DNA of 64,000 bases from Caryophanon tenue (GCF_001700315.1 NZ_MASJ01000001.1:186001-250000); one strand, 5' to 3'. Numbered from the stretch's first letter, positions 9,433 to 19,573 are shown. The notes: generated by a model from the letters alone, not told the origin. Program-made: numbers and translations.

Positions 9433-10908
9433 ATGTTAAAAAAGCGATTTACAACCATTGCGACAAGCCTCGCTGCCACGTTTGCGCTTACATTAGCGAT
9501 AGGCGTGAATGAAACAGAAGCGAAGGCACCAGATGTATATGGTGGCATTATGAACGAATATGAATATGAAGAGGTCGTGTTTCTTTCAGGAGAACCGATT
9601 TTATTCCGTGGCACAATTAAAAATGTCAAAATTAATGAAACGATTCGAAATGGTACACGTACAGAAACGCACTCGTTAAAATTAGTACGTGCAGATGGGC
9701 AATCACCAGATGATGAATTAACACGTACATTCTCATATGTGTACGATATTCAAAGTAATGCAGCCATCGGACAAAATACCGAAAATGGTACAATCCGTTC
9801 GATGAAAGAAGAAGTGACGTTAAACGGTATCACGTATGTACTAGAGGACTATCAATTCTCAAACGGTATTTTACGCGATTTACGTCCTGCCAATACGTAC
9901 TATTCGGGGAATGGCATTGTGCGTAAAATTTACGAAACAGATGAAGATGTACCAAAACGTGTGATTGTCGAGTTGACGAGTCGTAATGACGGCTATGAAA
10001 ACTTCTGGGGCGCCACTGAAACGAAATTCACAGACGCTGTGTATCAGCATGATGAGTTAGGGACATTTACTGTACAAAGTCGTGTATCGAATAGCAAAAC
10101 AAAGACACTGACGTATGAAGAGAGCTTGCCGTCTTTATCAAGCTTTGAAGGTGGCTATGTTGTTGTGACGTCATCTGATGTGCTGTCAGAATATACATAT
10201 GATATTCCAGAAAATGAATTGTCGGGGCAAGTCGAGTTGGCGACATCGTATAGTGACCGTATTGAACGTCTTGTTGTGCCGAAGTTCCGTGATTTAGCGA
10301 CGCATTGGGCAAAGCCAGATATTGAAAAGCTTTATTCATTAGGTGTGTATAAAGATGAAAGTAATTTCTTTTCACCAGGTACGCCAATGCAGCGTTATGA
10401 CTTCGCGGTAGCAGTAGCGAAAGCGATTGATTTACGTGTCGAGTTAGAAGAAAAGAATAAGAAAAATACGGCTGCAAAATCATTATTTAGCGATGTGAAA
10501 GTGCCAACACGTGCAGCAGAAAAAGAAGATTATGCCTACTTTGCGAGCATTGTCGAGAAGGATGTTATTCGTGGCGAAAACGGTATGTTTAAGCCGAACA
10601 ATTCTTTAACGCGTCAGCAAGCGGCATCGATTATTGTGCGTGCATTAGGGTTGGAGCATCGTGCGCCAGACCCAGGTTACCAAACGTCGTATTTAGATGA
10701 TGCACGTATTTCTGATTATGCACGAGACGGTGTGTACATTATGCAGGAGTTAAGCATTATGATGGGCGACCCAACGACAAATATGTTTAATCCGCATAAG
10801 CCGCTAACACGCGCGCAAGCATCAGCAATTATTATTCGTTTCCTACAGTATTTAGAAGAAGATTTAAAAGTGAATTATCGCGATGATGTTTTATTATTCA
10901 ATCAGTAA
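9433..10908 (+). CDS. Exported protein with three C-terminal SLH domains
   Basis: A 491-residue protein with a signal peptide (MLKKRF then a hydrophobic core to about residue 25, cleavage around TEA-KAP near 32). Residues about 35-280 are beta-rich and not recognised. The C-terminus carries three consecutive S-layer homology units. The first starts FRDLATHWAKPDIEKLY near residue 285. The second starts FSDVKVP near 353 and includes FKPNNSLTRQQAA. The third starts YLDDARISDYA near 417 and includes FNPHKPLTRAQAS. SLH triplets bind pyruvylated secondary cell-wall polymer, so the protein should be anchored non-covalently to the wall. The ribosome binding site (AAAGAGG) is weak with a long spacer. 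It lies 15 bases before the vWA-SLH gene, indicating an operon. Confidence 0.85.
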   Translation: MLKKRFTTIATSLAATFALTLAIGVNETEAKAPDVYGGIMNEYEYEEVVFLSGEPILFRGTIKNVKINETIRNGTRTETHSLKLVRADGQSPDDELTRTFSYVYDIQSNAAIGQNTENGTIRSMKEEVTLNGITYVLEDYQFSNGILRDLRPANTYYSGNGIVRKIYETDEDVPKRVIVELTSRNDGYENFWGATETKFTDAVYQHDELGTFTVQSRVSNSKTKTLTYEESLPSLSSFEGGYVVVTSSDVLSEYTYDIPENELSGQVELATSYSDRIERLVVPKFRDLATHWAKPDIEKLYSLGVYKDESNFFSPGTPMQRYDFAVAVAKAIDLRVELEEKNKKNTAAKSLFSDVKVPTRAAEKEDYAYFASIVEKDVIRGENGMFKPNNSLTRQQAASIIVRALGLEHRAPDPGYQTSYLDDARISDYARDGVYIMQELSIMMGDPTTNMFNPHKPLTRAQASAIIIRFLQYLEEDLKVNYRDDVLLFNQ

Positions 10909-10923
10909 GAAAGGTGAGCAAAT

Positions 10924-13875
10924 ATGAAGATGACCATTCGACATTGGCTAGCCATTTGTATCCTATTGGTGGTTGCACTTACAGCAATTTTACCAACACA
11001 AACAAATGCAGCTACTCTATCAGATGTACCAAGCTCACACGCAAATTATCGTGCCATTCAGTGGGCAGCTGACAATGTGCTACAAGATGTGTATGAGGGC
11101 AATCAATTTTTACCACAAGCCTATATGAACGAGCTACAATTAGCAAAAGCGTTCGCGCGTTTAGATGACAGTTTCCCGGCATTCAATGGGTATGATACGT
11201 CGATGATTTATAATTTTTACGATGAATATCATATTCCGTATAAAGGCACGCATAACAACCCATCACGAAACCAAACGATTACACGTGGGGACTTTGCGCG
11301 TCTTTATGCCGCATTTAAAGGTTTTGATTTAACAGAAGTGTATGCAGTGCAGTATTTGTATATGAATGAAGTGTCGACAGGCAAAACGGGGAAACGTACG
11401 TATGAAGACTTTGACCCTGCTGCGACATTAACGAGACAGCAAGCAGCTCAACTTCTTTACAATATTTCACGCAAAGGGAAATTCTCTGTAAAAGGAATTT
11501 CAGCTACAGCAACAGGAAAAGACAACAACAAAATTACATTACCTGCGGGCTTCACATCAAAGCCAGTTGAAGATATCGAGACAGGTAACGGAACAGGCAC
11601 GAACGACCAATCGAATAACCCGCATTGGAACACACGTGTGAAAAATATGGAAGTCACAAAAACAGAATTAAATCCAAATGGACGCGATACCGTAAATATT
11701 TCATTTGAATTTAATAGCTGTACAGCTGGTGCGATTGCAGATAACCAATCGTATACATTTGAGGTGACTTCAAAATACGGTGCACAGGTAATTGATTCAT
11801 CAGGCGCTGTCACAAAAACAGTACAGTCAGATGGCGGTACGATTTCAGCGAATATTGTTGCTCCGTCATTAACACGTTCAGTTGTCGATACGATTTCGTT
11901 TACGATGACAGAAGCAACGGCAACAGAAGCGACGAAATGTTTCACACTTGTCCCAATTACAACGCAACTTCAGTACACACCTAAAGCAGAAATGGTTATT
12001 AACTATGAAGTGTTTGACCCGCAACAGCCACAGGAAGACCAAGGTGACGTTGCGCCACTGCCAGATCCACTGCCAGGTTTACCATTTGGTGTAGGGCAAA
12101 CAGGTACAGAAGTGTTTATGTCTGAAGGCGAAATGGACATTATTGATATTGACCCAACGAACCGTACATTCCGTGCGCGTACGTTAGAGTCGTATACGGA
12201 TGATTACGGCACAGTGCAAAATAATGAAACGATTACAGGATATGTAGATTATGAGTATGCGTCGCTTCGTTACGAAGGGTACAGCATTACACCTGAAATT
12301 TTTGAAGGCATTGTCGAAACGTATTTATTTGGAAACACAGAACTTGATATTGTTGAAGTCGATGATGAGCTACAAGTATTGTACTCGGTAAATGATGAAG
12401 GGCGTATTCAATTTGATATTACAGGTCTTCATCAATACTTCCCAATTCACGAAGCGGCAGATGAATATTATGCGTTTACACCACTGATGGTCATGCAATT
12501 ATTTGTACCAACAGCAGAGAGTGTGACAATCGGAAACCGTGAGTCTGTCGATATTTTACGCGGCGTCTTTAACGGGCTTTCAGGGTTTGATAAGGAAAGT
12601 TACCTGCTTTACGGGAAAGGTGGCTCTTATGCAGACTTACAAAGTTTATTTGCAAAAATGGAAGCATTAATTGAAGCGAATGATAAAGCGGATGTACCAC
12701 CGGGCTTTAACGGCTATACAAAAGTAATGGTGACGCTGGTACGTCCAGGTGGTCAAGTAGTGACAGATTATCAAGGCTCAGTAGAAATTAATTTTAATGG
12801 TGAGTCACAAATCGTCAAATTTACAACAAATACAACAGACCATGCAACAGGCACAGGCTCTGGTGGTGTCGCTGTCGCATACTTTGATTCAATCGTTCAC
12901 GGTGATTCAACCGTAACAGCGCAAATTGTAACACCCGATGAAGCATATGCATCGATTTTAAAAGACATTACGAATACAGTGGCATCAAAAACATTTTATA
13001 CAAGTCAACCGTTTTCAGGGAAATATTGCCCGAAGAAAGTCGAAATATCATATTTACTAGACTATTCTGGGTCGATGAATCGTGTTGACCAAGAGAATGT
13101 ACGTGCAAGTGAAACGCATAAGCTTATCGCACATATGCAAAATGCGACACATATTGCCATGAGCTTCGGGCGTACAGCTTCATTGCAAGCGAAAGGCAAT
13201 ACGCAAGATGTTGTCGCGAAAAAGCCATTCCATAATGTAGCGTCACGCGGCGTTACCGATATTCCAGCGGCCATTCAATCGACGTTTACGCATTACTCAG
13301 CAGGTGATACGGAAAAAGCGATGATTATTGTGTCAGACGGTAAAACACGTATGACGAATTTAGATAGTATGATTACCCAATTAAATCAACGAGGCATTAA
13401 AGTATATACAGTTGCCTATGGTACAGGTTCACAAATTAATGACCGTGCATTACGTCGTCTAGCAGATGAAACAGGCGGTCAATATTTCAACGTAACGTCT
13501 GCAGCACAATTACACAACGCATATGAAGTCATTAGCCAAATTGTTTTATGCGAAGAAGTCGTTGATAGCTGTGTGTATGATGCGTCCATGTTTACAAATG
13601 TTTCTGTCAATGCGACGCGTTCGCTAATGGCGATTACGGCGAAGATTAATGAAGCATGTGACGATGTTGCACAAATTGTCGTAGCATATGAACTCCCACG
13701 AGGCAGCACCGAATTCATATTGAAGCCGCGCAATGAAGGGAACTATCGCTTAACAATGAAGCGACGTCAATTATCAAGCTTAGCCGTGTATGACCAGTTT
13801 GAAATTCAAGCACGTGATGATGAAGGGAATGTATTAGCGAGTCGTCAAGTGACGCAAGCTTTACCAAATCGTTAA
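10924..13875 (+). CDS. Large SLH and von Willebrand A domain surface protein
   Basis: A 983-residue exported protein. A signal peptide covers residues 1-30 (cleavage near NAA). N-terminal SLH-like units follow; a degenerate one starts LSDVPSSHANY near 33, and a clearer one ends with FDPAATLTRQQAAQLLY near residue 180. Unrecognised beta domains follow. An Ig/invasin-like stretch spans about residues 595-680. A vWA domain begins near residue 705, with MIDAS DYSGS at 713-717, Thr in GVTDIPAA near 778, and VSDG near 803, so metal-dependent ligand binding is predicted. Several Cys residues occur in the mature chain (for example in KYCPKK, VLCEEVVDSC and NEACDD), which is uncommon for Gram-positive exoproteins and suggests disulfides. 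Its ligand is unknown. A heptad AAGGTGA precedes ATG 10924. Confidence 0.85.
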   Translation: MKMTIRHWLAICILLVVALTAILPTQTNAATLSDVPSSHANYRAIQWAADNVLQDVYEGNQFLPQAYMNELQLAKAFARLDDSFPAFNGYDTSMIYNFYDEYHIPYKGTHNNPSRNQTITRGDFARLYAAFKGFDLTEVYAVQYLYMNEVSTGKTGKRTYEDFDPAATLTRQQAAQLLYNISRKGKFSVKGISATATGKDNNKITLPAGFTSKPVEDIETGNGTGTNDQSNNPHWNTRVKNMEVTKTELNPNGRDTVNISFEFNSCTAGAIADNQSYTFEVTSKYGAQVIDSSGAVTKTVQSDGGTISANIVAPSLTRSVVDTISFTMTEATATEATKCFTLVPITTQLQYTPKAEMVINYEVFDPQQPQEDQGDVAPLPDPLPGLPFGVGQTGTEVFMSEGEMDIIDIDPTNRTFRARTLESYTDDYGTVQNNETITGYVDYEYASLRYEGYSITPEIFEGIVETYLFGNTELDIVEVDDELQVLYSVNDEGRIQFDITGLHQYFPIHEAADEYYAFTPLMVMQLFVPTAESVTIGNRESVDILRGVFNGLSGFDKESYLLYGKGGSYADLQSLFAKMEALIEANDKADVPPGFNGYTKVMVTLVRPGGQVVTDYQGSVEINFNGESQIVKFTTNTTDHATGTGSGGVAVAYFDSIVHGDSTVTAQIVTPDEAYASILKDITNTVASKTFYTSQPFSGKYCPKKVEISYLLDYSGSMNRVDQENVRASETHKLIAHMQNATHIAMSFGRTASLQAKGNTQDVVAKKPFHNVASRGVTDIPAAIQSTFTHYSAGDTEKAMIIVSDGKTRMTNLDSMITQLNQRGIKVYTVAYGTGSQINDRALRRLADETGGQYFNVTSAAQLHNAYEVISQIVLCEEVVDSCVYDASMFTNVSVNATRSLMAITAKINEACDDVAQIVVAYELPRGSTEFILKPRNEGNYRLTMKRRQLSSLAVYDQFEIQARDDEGNVLASRQVTQALPNR

Positions 13876-13904
13876 TTGCAAAACTAACTCTAAATTGAAC
13901 AAAG

Positions 13905-14192
13905 AGGTTGAGACAAAACAAAGTGTTAGGAGAAATGTCGTCATTTCTCCTAACACTTTTCTGCTTTCGTCGTCGTAAATTTTCGAGCAGGCTTTTCTGC
14001 GGTACGGAGGCAAACACGAAGTTTGTCACATCTGCTTTGCCACACGATGTGGCGTTCTTTGCAGATGACCCCTGTAGTCTCTCGCTCGTACTGTTCCGCT
14101 AGAAGTCCGCTCTTCATTTAACGACGACGTATCAACTATTTATCATCGAACATCGTTGGGAGTGATTTGAATTTATCCTTCTGTCCCAGCCT
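13905..14192. repeat. Structured intergenic repeat element of about 290 bp with inverted ends
   Basis: The stretch between the surface operon and hemA is bounded by imperfect inverted ends, GGTTGAGACA (13906-13915) and TGTCCCAGCC (14182-14191), 8 of 10 identical as DNA. Inside is a perfect 18-bp hairpin (13920-13937 with 13942-13959, loop TCGT). There is also a nested inverted repeat, TCGTCGTCGTAAAT (13967-13980) against ATTTAACGACGACG (14116-14129). A two-part hairpin follows, CATCTGC/GCAGATG (14029-14035 with 14061-14067) enclosing GCCACA/TGTGGC (14039-14044 with 14048-14053). The short open frame inside (13908-14102) lacks a ribosome binding site and is not called. I read the whole as a dispersed, RNA-structured repeat; the first hairpin could also end the surface operon. 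Confidence 0.65.
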
Positions 14193-14382
14193 ATCAGTTG
14201 TAAAGAAGGGGTTTCACACTATCAACACGAGTTGTGTGAATGAAAATAAATACGCGCGCTGTTTCTTTATTGAGAATGTCATTTTGCCGATAAACCGTCT
14301 CATCTTTTGATGATAAAACGCGGTGTTGTCGTCAACATTTGGACAAAAAGGACAAAAGGTTATACAACAATAAGCAAGGACA

Positions 14383-14411
14383 TTGCTTTTTTAATAACGG
14401 TTTGTTACACT
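14383..14411 (+). promoter_or_regulatory. Distal hemA promoter
   Basis: TTGCTT (14383-14388), 17 bases, TACACT (14406-14411) with TGT directly before the -10. Its start point (about 14418) falls inside the PerR-box sequence. Bases 14193-14382 hold no gene or clear signal. Confidence 0.55.
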
Positions 14412-14415
14412 TTGT

Positions 14416-14430
14416 TTATAATAATTCTAA
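14416..14430. promoter_or_regulatory. PerR box candidate at hemA
   Basis: The 15-mer TTATAATAATTCTAA matches the B. subtilis Per box TTATAATNATTATAA at all but one position. It lies over the start of the distal hemA promoter. hemAXCDBL is an established PerR (peroxide stress) operon in B. subtilis, so repression by metal-loaded PerR and induction by peroxide is the expected control. Confidence 0.7.
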
Positions 14431-14486
14431 TTAAGAAAATGGTTCGAACGGTGTTCACAATTACATGTCTGAACATCGCCTTCGTA

Positions 14487-14495
14487 TGTTATAAT
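14487..14495 (+). promoter_or_regulatory. Proximal hemA promoter, extended -10
   Basis: TGTTATAAT is a perfect extended -10; no convincing -35 lies 16-18 bases upstream. It is followed by an ATAAT-AATC-ATTAT inverted repeat (14491-14504). Transcription would start about 30 bases before hemA. Confidence 0.45.
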
Positions 14496-14534
14496 AATCA
14501 TTATGAAATTGAACGTGTGAGGTGTAGGGGATTC

Positions 14535-15875
14535 ATGCATACATTAGTCGTAGGCTTGAATTATAAAACAGCGCCTGTTGAAATCCGAGAGAAATTATCA
14601 TTTGCGGAGCATACAATTCCTGACGCAATGGTCGCATTACAACAGCAAAAAAGCATTTTAGAAAATGTCATTGTGTCGACATGTAACCGTACGGAGATTT
14701 ATGCGGTAGTTGACCAAGTACATACAGGTCGCTATTATATCAAGCAATTTTTAGCAGAGTGGTTCCAAGTGCCAATGGAGGAGTTTTCACCCCATTTAGT
14801 CATTAAAGAGCAGGACGAAGCGGTGCAACATTTATTCCGTGTGTCAGCAGGTATTGACTCAATGGTTTTAGGCGAAACACAAATTTTAGGGCAAGTGAAG
14901 AAAAGCTTTTTAAGCGGACAAGAGCTAGGTTCAACAGGAACAGTCTATAATCATTTATTTAAACAAGCAGTGACGTTTGCGAAGCGCGCACATACGGAAA
15001 CAGCTATCGGAGAAAATGCGGTTTCTGTGTCGTACGCAGCGGTGGAGCTAGCGAAGAAAATTTTCGGTTCGTTAAAGAAGAAGCATGTAGCGATTTTAGG
15101 TGCTGGCCAAATGGGTGAACTAGCAATTGAAAACCTATATGGTAACGGCGTCGGCAAAGTAACGGTTGTCAATCGTACACTTGAAAAGGCTGAATCACTA
15201 GCCACAAAATTTAATGGCCAGGCGAAATCAATGCAAGAATTACAATGCACATTATTAGAAGCGGATATTTTAATTACGTCTACGGGCGCTACGCAATATG
15301 TTATTGACTTTGAGTTAATGCAGTATGTGGACCGTTTACGTAAAGGAAAACCGCTATTTTTAGTGGATATCGCTGTACCGCGTGATATTGATCCACGTGT
15401 AGGCGATTTGCCGAATGTTTTCTTATACGATATTGACGACTTACAAGATATCGTTGAGGCAAACTTAGCAGAGCGTCAACGTGCCGCAGCGCAAATTGAC
15501 AATATGATTGATGTGGAAGTCTCACAATTTAAAGATTGGGTGACAACATTAGGTGTTGTACCGGTTATTTCTGCATTACGTAAAAAAGCAGCGCGTATTC
15601 AAGAAGAAACAATGGCAAGTATTGAAAATAAAATGCCTGATTTAACAGAGCGTGAGCGCAAAATTTTAAACAAGCATACAAAGTCCATTGTGAACCAGTT
15701 GCTAAAAGACCCGATTTTACAAGCGAAAGAATTAGCGAACGGCAAAAGTGCAGCTGATAATTTAGCGTTGTTCCAGCAAATCTTCGGTATTGAAGAAGCG
15801 TTAGAGCAAGAGGTTGAACAGCGAAAAACGGTAAAAATGCAAGCAACACAATTACGTACAGAAGTATCATTTTAA
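14535..15875 (+). CDS. hemA: Glutamyl-tRNA reductase
   Basis: A 446-residue enzyme reducing Glu-tRNA to glutamate-1-semialdehyde with NADPH, the first committed step of the C5 heme pathway. The catalytic nucleophile is Cys50 in STCNRTEIY. The specificity segment [13 protein letters not shown] is at the N-terminus. A Rossmann motif GAGQMGE lies near residues 190-196, and the C-terminal dimerisation helices are present. ATG 14535 follows GAGGTG at 14519-14524; the open frame extends upstream through the promoter but has no other supported start. It is first in hemAXCDBL, but a terminator-like hairpin separates it from hemX. Confidence 0.97.
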   Translation: MHTLVVGLNYKTAPVEIREKLSFAEHTIPDAMVALQQQKSILENVIVSTCNRTEIYAVVDQVHTGRYYIKQFLAEWFQVPMEEFSPHLVIKEQDEAVQHLFRVSAGIDSMVLGETQILGQVKKSFLSGQELGSTGTVYNHLFKQAVTFAKRAHTETAIGENAVSVSYAAVELAKKIFGSLKKKHVAILGAGQMGELAIENLYGNGVGKVTVVNRTLEKAESLATKFNGQAKSMQELQCTLLEADILITSTGATQYVIDFELMQYVDRLRKGKPLFLVDIAVPRDIDPRVGDLPNVFLYDIDDLQDIVEANLAERQRAAAQIDNMIDVEVSQFKDWVTTLGVVPVISALRKKAARIQEETMASIENKMPDLTERERKILNKHTKSIVNQLLKDPILQAKELANGKSAADNLALFQQIFGIEEALEQEVEQRKTVKMQATQLRTEVSF

Positions 15876-15913
15876 TTGATCGAAATGACGCACAAACGTA
15901 GCGTAAATGGAAC

Positions 15914-15960
15914 AGCGTTTTCGTATCGGTATGTTACACTAGATACGGAAACGCTTATTT
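15914..15960 (+). terminator. Terminator-like hairpin between hemA and hemX
   Basis: A 14-bp stem with one G-U (15914-15927 with 15942-15955), 14-base loop, then TATTTTG. It would split or attenuate the hem transcript. Confidence 0.6.
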
Positions 15961-15991
15961 TGTAGGTGTTCGTGTTCAATAAATAAGCGTA

Positions 15992-16033
15992 AACGGAATT
16001 TCCCGTTCACACCATGGTGATTTTTTCACCATG
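15992..16033 (+). other. Two hairpins in the hemX leader
   Basis: AACGG/CCGTT (15992-15996 with 16003-16007) and a perfect 8-bp CATGGTGA/TCACCATG (16013-16020 with 16026-16033) with loop TTTTT. They lie 30-70 bases before hemX and could be an operator or an mRNA element. No regulator site is recognised. Confidence 0.4.
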
Positions 16034-16065
16034 TATACTTCTATTACACAAAGAAGGGATTGCTT

Positions 16066-16890
16066 ATGACAGGTGTTATGACTGCCGGGCTATATGAGCT
16101 GATGGTCATTGTATATGCAATCGGCATTATTTTATATATATTCGATTATTTATATAAAATGCCTAAAGCAAAGCGCCGTGCATTTTGGTTAGTATCATTT
16201 GTTTGGATTGCCCAAACAATGTTTTTAATAAATTTTATTTGGGAAGCAAAACGATTCCCGATATTGTCACTATATGAAGGTATTTTCTTTTATTCATGGT
16301 TGTTAGTGACGCTTTCAATCGTGCTGCATTGTTTTGCACGTGAAGATTTACCGGTGTTTTTCGTCAATATTCTCGGGTTTGTCTTTGCGACGATTCATAC
16401 ATTTGCACCGGAAAATGCCAATGTGGTTGCTTCGTCAATGGTGTCAGAAATGCTTCTTATCCATATTGCATTTGGTATTATGGCATATGCTGCCTTTTCA
16501 TTATGTTTTGTGTTTGCGATTTTGTATATTTTATTATATCGCATGCTAAAACAAAAAAAGTTTTCAAAGCAGTGGAGCCGTCTACCATCGCTTGAAGTTA
16601 CAAGTAAATGGATGCATATTAGCACATTAATCGGCATCTGTTTACTAGTTATTAGTTTAATATTAGGCTCAGAATGGGCATTATTAACATTGGAGCATGT
16701 ATCTTTATTAGATATGAAAATTATCGCCTCTTTTGTTTTAGTTCTGATTTATAGCGCTATTTGGTACCGAAATCGTACAGGCCGTTTACTCGGTACAAAG
16801 TATGCATGGGTACACATTTATACGTATATTTTATTAATTATTAATTTCTTTTTAGGAAACTCTTTATCGAACTTTCACGTTTGGTATTAA
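16066..16890 (+). CDS. hemX: HemX, membrane protein of the CcsA/cytochrome c assembly family
   Basis: A 274-residue polytopic membrane protein with about eight hydrophobic segments, including the Trp-rich stretch and the histidines of the cytochrome c assembly (CcsA-like) fold. In B. subtilis HemX lowers the HemA protein level, tuning heme output from the membrane. ATG 16066 is preferred over TTG 16060 because AGAAGGGA (16050-16057) is then 8 bases away. hemC follows after 21 bases. Confidence 0.88.
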   Translation: MTGVMTAGLYELMVIVYAIGIILYIFDYLYKMPKAKRRAFWLVSFVWIAQTMFLINFIWEAKRFPILSLYEGIFFYSWLLVTLSIVLHCFAREDLPVFFVNILGFVFATIHTFAPENANVVASSMVSEMLLIHIAFGIMAYAAFSLCFVFAILYILLYRMLKQKKFSKQWSRLPSLEVTSKWMHISTLIGICLLVISLILGSEWALLTLEHVSLLDMKIIASFVLVLIYSAIWYRNRTGRLLGTKYAWVHIYTYILLIINFFLGNSLSNFHVWY

Positions 16891-16911
16891 GAGCAGAAAG
16901 GTTGGATTATT

Positions 16912-17844
16912 GTGAGAAAAATTATTGTCGGTTCACGTAAAAGTAAATTAGCATTAACGCAAACAAATTGGTTTATTAATGAGTTAAAAGCGGCAGGTGT
17001 ACCGTTTGAATTTGAAATTAAAGAAATCGTAACAAAAGGCGACCGTATTTTAGATGTCCAACTATCAAAAGTGGGCGGTAAAGGGTTATTCGTAAAAGAA
17101 ATTGAGCAAGCACTATATGACAAAGAAATCGATTTTGCGGTGCATTCAATGAAGGATATGCCATCTGTTTTACCAGAAGGCTTAGTCATCGGTTGTATCC
17201 CACCACGTGAAGATGCGCGTGATGCATTTATTTCAAATGGTCATGTGAAATTTGCAGATTTACCAGAAGGTGCAGTCGTTGGAACAAGTTCATTACGTCG
17301 TTCAGCGCAATTATTAGCAGTGCGTCCAGACTTAACAATTAAGTGGATTCGCGGTAACGTAGATACACGCTTAAATAAATTAAAAACAGAAGGATTCGAT
17401 GCGATTATTTTAGCAGCAGCAGGCTTAAAACGTCTTGGCTGGAGCGATGATATTGTAACGGAATATTTAGAAACAGATATTTGTTTACCAGCAGTTGCAC
17501 AAGGGTCACTAGGTATTGAGTGTCGCGGTGATGATACAGAGCTTTTAGAACAATTAGCGAAGTTAACAGATGCAACGACTTGGACGACAGCACATGCAGA
17601 GCGTACATTCCTTGCAGAGATGGATGGTGGATGCCAAGTGCCAATCGCAGGATATGCGACGGTAGATGGTGACAACGTAACATTAACAGGATTTGTAGCG
17701 GCACCAGATGCGTCGATTACGTATAAAGAAACGGTTACAGGTACAGATGCACAAGCAGTTGGGCGTGCTGTAGCTGAAAAGTTAACAGAGCAAGGAGCAT
17801 TTGACTTAATTCAGCGCGTAAAGGCTGAGCAAAATGCCGAATAA
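16912..17844 (+). CDS. hemC: Porphobilinogen deaminase (hydroxymethylbilane synthase)
   Basis: A 310-residue cytosolic enzyme polymerising four porphobilinogens into hydroxymethylbilane. The N-terminus [15 protein letters not shown] and the segment VHSMKDMP (catalytic Asp) are diagnostic. Cys241 in [11 protein letters not shown] binds the dipyrromethane cofactor. Start is GTG 16912 behind AGAAAGG. The 3' end overlaps hemD by 11 bases, implying translational coupling. Confidence 0.97.
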   Translation: MRKIIVGSRKSKLALTQTNWFINELKAAGVPFEFEIKEIVTKGDRILDVQLSKVGGKGLFVKEIEQALYDKEIDFAVHSMKDMPSVLPEGLVIGCIPPREDARDAFISNGHVKFADLPEGAVVGTSSLRRSAQLLAVRPDLTIKWIRGNVDTRLNKLKTEGFDAIILAAAGLKRLGWSDDIVTEYLETDICLPAVAQGSLGIECRGDDTELLEQLAKLTDATTWTTAHAERTFLAEMDGGCQVPIAGYATVDGDNVTLTGFVAAPDASITYKETVTGTDAQAVGRAVAEKLTEQGAFDLIQRVKAEQNAE

Positions 17845-18592
17845 TTTAATGAATCATACAGTGGTTGTCACAGGTACAGCGAAAACGCAGAGTATCGACG
17901 CACTCATTGAATCACACGGGGGGCAAGTACTTTACTTGCCCCTTCTTGTGACGCAAGAACGTCTAAATGAAGACGATGCAATGTATTTAGACGCGCTACC
18001 GAGCTATGACTGGCTTATTTTTACGAGTCAAAATGCGGTTGATGCATTTTATGCGAAATGCCAGCGTCATGACGTGGACATCGCTATGATTAAGGCGAAG
18101 ATCGCAGCTGTCGGCACAAAGACAAAACAAGCGCTTACTACATATGGTTTTACCGTTGATTTTGTGCCGTCTGTATTTAGTGCAGATGTCTTTATTACTG
18201 AATTTCCAGCAATTGCTGATGAACAGGCAAATTGTTTATTTTGTAAAGGGAATTTAGCGAAAAATACGATTGAACAGCTGCCATTCTCTGTACAGTCATG
18301 GATTGTTTATGATACGTTAGAACATGAAGAACATGCACAGCAATTACGGACGTTTTTACAACAAACAACCGCTACTGTAACGGTTATCTTTTCAAGTCCG
18401 TCCGCTGTACAACTATATACAAGGTCAGTTTTGCCGAGCATTGATTGGCAGCATATCCATGTTGCTTCAATTGGGCATATTACGACAGCTGCATTACAAC
18501 GTGCAGGGGCGACAACGATTTTGCAGCCGAGCACATATACGATGCAGGCAGTTGCCGAGCTGATTATTCAACAAAGTGAGGGAATTTCATGA
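17834..18592 (+). CDS. hemD: Uroporphyrinogen-III synthase
   Basis: A 252-residue protein closing hydroxymethylbilane with D-ring inversion. The family is poorly conserved; supporting features are VVVTGT at the N-terminus, [14 protein letters not shown] near residue 60, and the C-terminal [11 protein letters not shown] and [11 protein letters not shown] segments. Position between hemC and hemB is decisive. ATG 17834 overlaps hemC; an in-frame ATG at 17849 (MNHTVVVTG) is an equally plausible start. Confidence 0.9.
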   Translation: MPNNLMNHTVVVTGTAKTQSIDALIESHGGQVLYLPLLVTQERLNEDDAMYLDALPSYDWLIFTSQNAVDAFYAKCQRHDVDIAMIKAKIAAVGTKTKQALTTYGFTVDFVPSVFSADVFITEFPAIADEQANCLFCKGNLAKNTIEQLPFSVQSWIVYDTLEHEEHAQQLRTFLQQTTATVTVIFSSPSAVQLYTRSVLPSIDWQHIHVASIGHITTAALQRAGATTILQPSTYTMQAVAELIIQQSEGIS

Positions 18593-19569
18593 CAAATTTA
18601 CAATTTAAACGTCACCGCCGTTTGCGCCATACAGCAGCGCTTCGTTCAATGGTGAAAGAAACATACTTACACGTAGAAGATTTCATCTATCCAATTTTCG
18701 TGGCAGAGGGCGAGGGCATTAAAAATCCGATTAACTCAATGCCAGGCGTATATCAGTTTTCATTAGATACATTTGAGCAAGAACTAAAGGAAGTCGTTGA
18801 TTTAGGGATTCAAGCGGTGATTTTATTTGGCTTACCAGCAGAAAAGGATGCAGAAGGAACAGGTGCATTCCATGACCACGGTATTGTACAAAAAGCAACA
18901 CGCCGTGCGAAAGAATTATATCCAGACCTATTAGTCGTTGCAGACACATGTTTATGTGAATACACAGACCACGGACATTGTGGTGTTGTCGAAGGCGAGC
19001 AAATTTTAAATGACCCATCACTTGATTTATTAGCACGTACAGCTGTTTCTCAAGCGAAAGCAGGCGCAGACATTATTGCGCCATCAAACATGATGGATGG
19101 TTTCGTTGTAGCCATTCGTGAAGCACTAGATGCAGCAGGGTTCCAACACATTCCGATTATGTCATATGCCGTGAAATACGCATCGAGCTATTACGGGCCA
19201 TTCCGTGAAGCAGCAGATGGCGCACCACAATTTGGTGACCGTAAAACGTATCAAATGGACCCATCAAATCGTCAAGAAGCATTCCGTGAAGCACAATCGG
19301 ATGTAGACGAAGGGGCGGACTTCTTAATCGTGAAGCCAGCATTATCATATTTAGATATTATTCGCGATATGAAAAATACACATACACTACCAATTGTTGC
19401 CTATAACGTATCAGGCGAGTATGCGATGGTGAAAGCAGCAGCGCTTAATGGTTGGGTAGACGAGAAGGCAGTTGTATTAGAAACATTACTTGGCATGAAA
19501 CGTGCCGGGTCAGATTTAATTATTACGTACCACGCAAAAGACGCGGCACGTTGGTTAAAAGGAGAATAA
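18589..19569 (+). CDS. hemB: Porphobilinogen synthase (5-aminolevulinate dehydratase)
   Basis: A 326-residue enzyme condensing two 5-aminolevulinates to porphobilinogen. The zinc-site segment [14 protein letters not shown] lies near residues 122-135 with three Cys, indicating the Zn-type active site. The two active-site lysines are in SYAVKYASS (about 195) and [10 protein letters not shown] (about 250). It overlaps the hemD stop by four bases (ATGA), so it is translated by coupling, and hemL follows after 4 bases. Confidence 0.97.
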   Translation: MTNLQFKRHRRLRHTAALRSMVKETYLHVEDFIYPIFVAEGEGIKNPINSMPGVYQFSLDTFEQELKEVVDLGIQAVILFGLPAEKDAEGTGAFHDHGIVQKATRRAKELYPDLLVVADTCLCEYTDHGHCGVVEGEQILNDPSLDLLARTAVSQAKAGADIIAPSNMMDGFVVAIREALDAAGFQHIPIMSYAVKYASSYYGPFREAADGAPQFGDRKTYQMDPSNRQEAFREAQSDVDEGADFLIVKPALSYLDIIRDMKNTHTLPIVAYNVSGEYAMVKAAALNGWVDEKAVVLETLLGMKRAGSDLIITYHAKDAARWLKGE

Positions 19570-19573
19570 TTGT

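Noticed and set aside
13908-14102. A 64-codon frame inside the repeat element
   Set aside because: No ribosome binding site, and the sequence is explained by nested inverted repeats; such frames are common artefacts of structured repeats.
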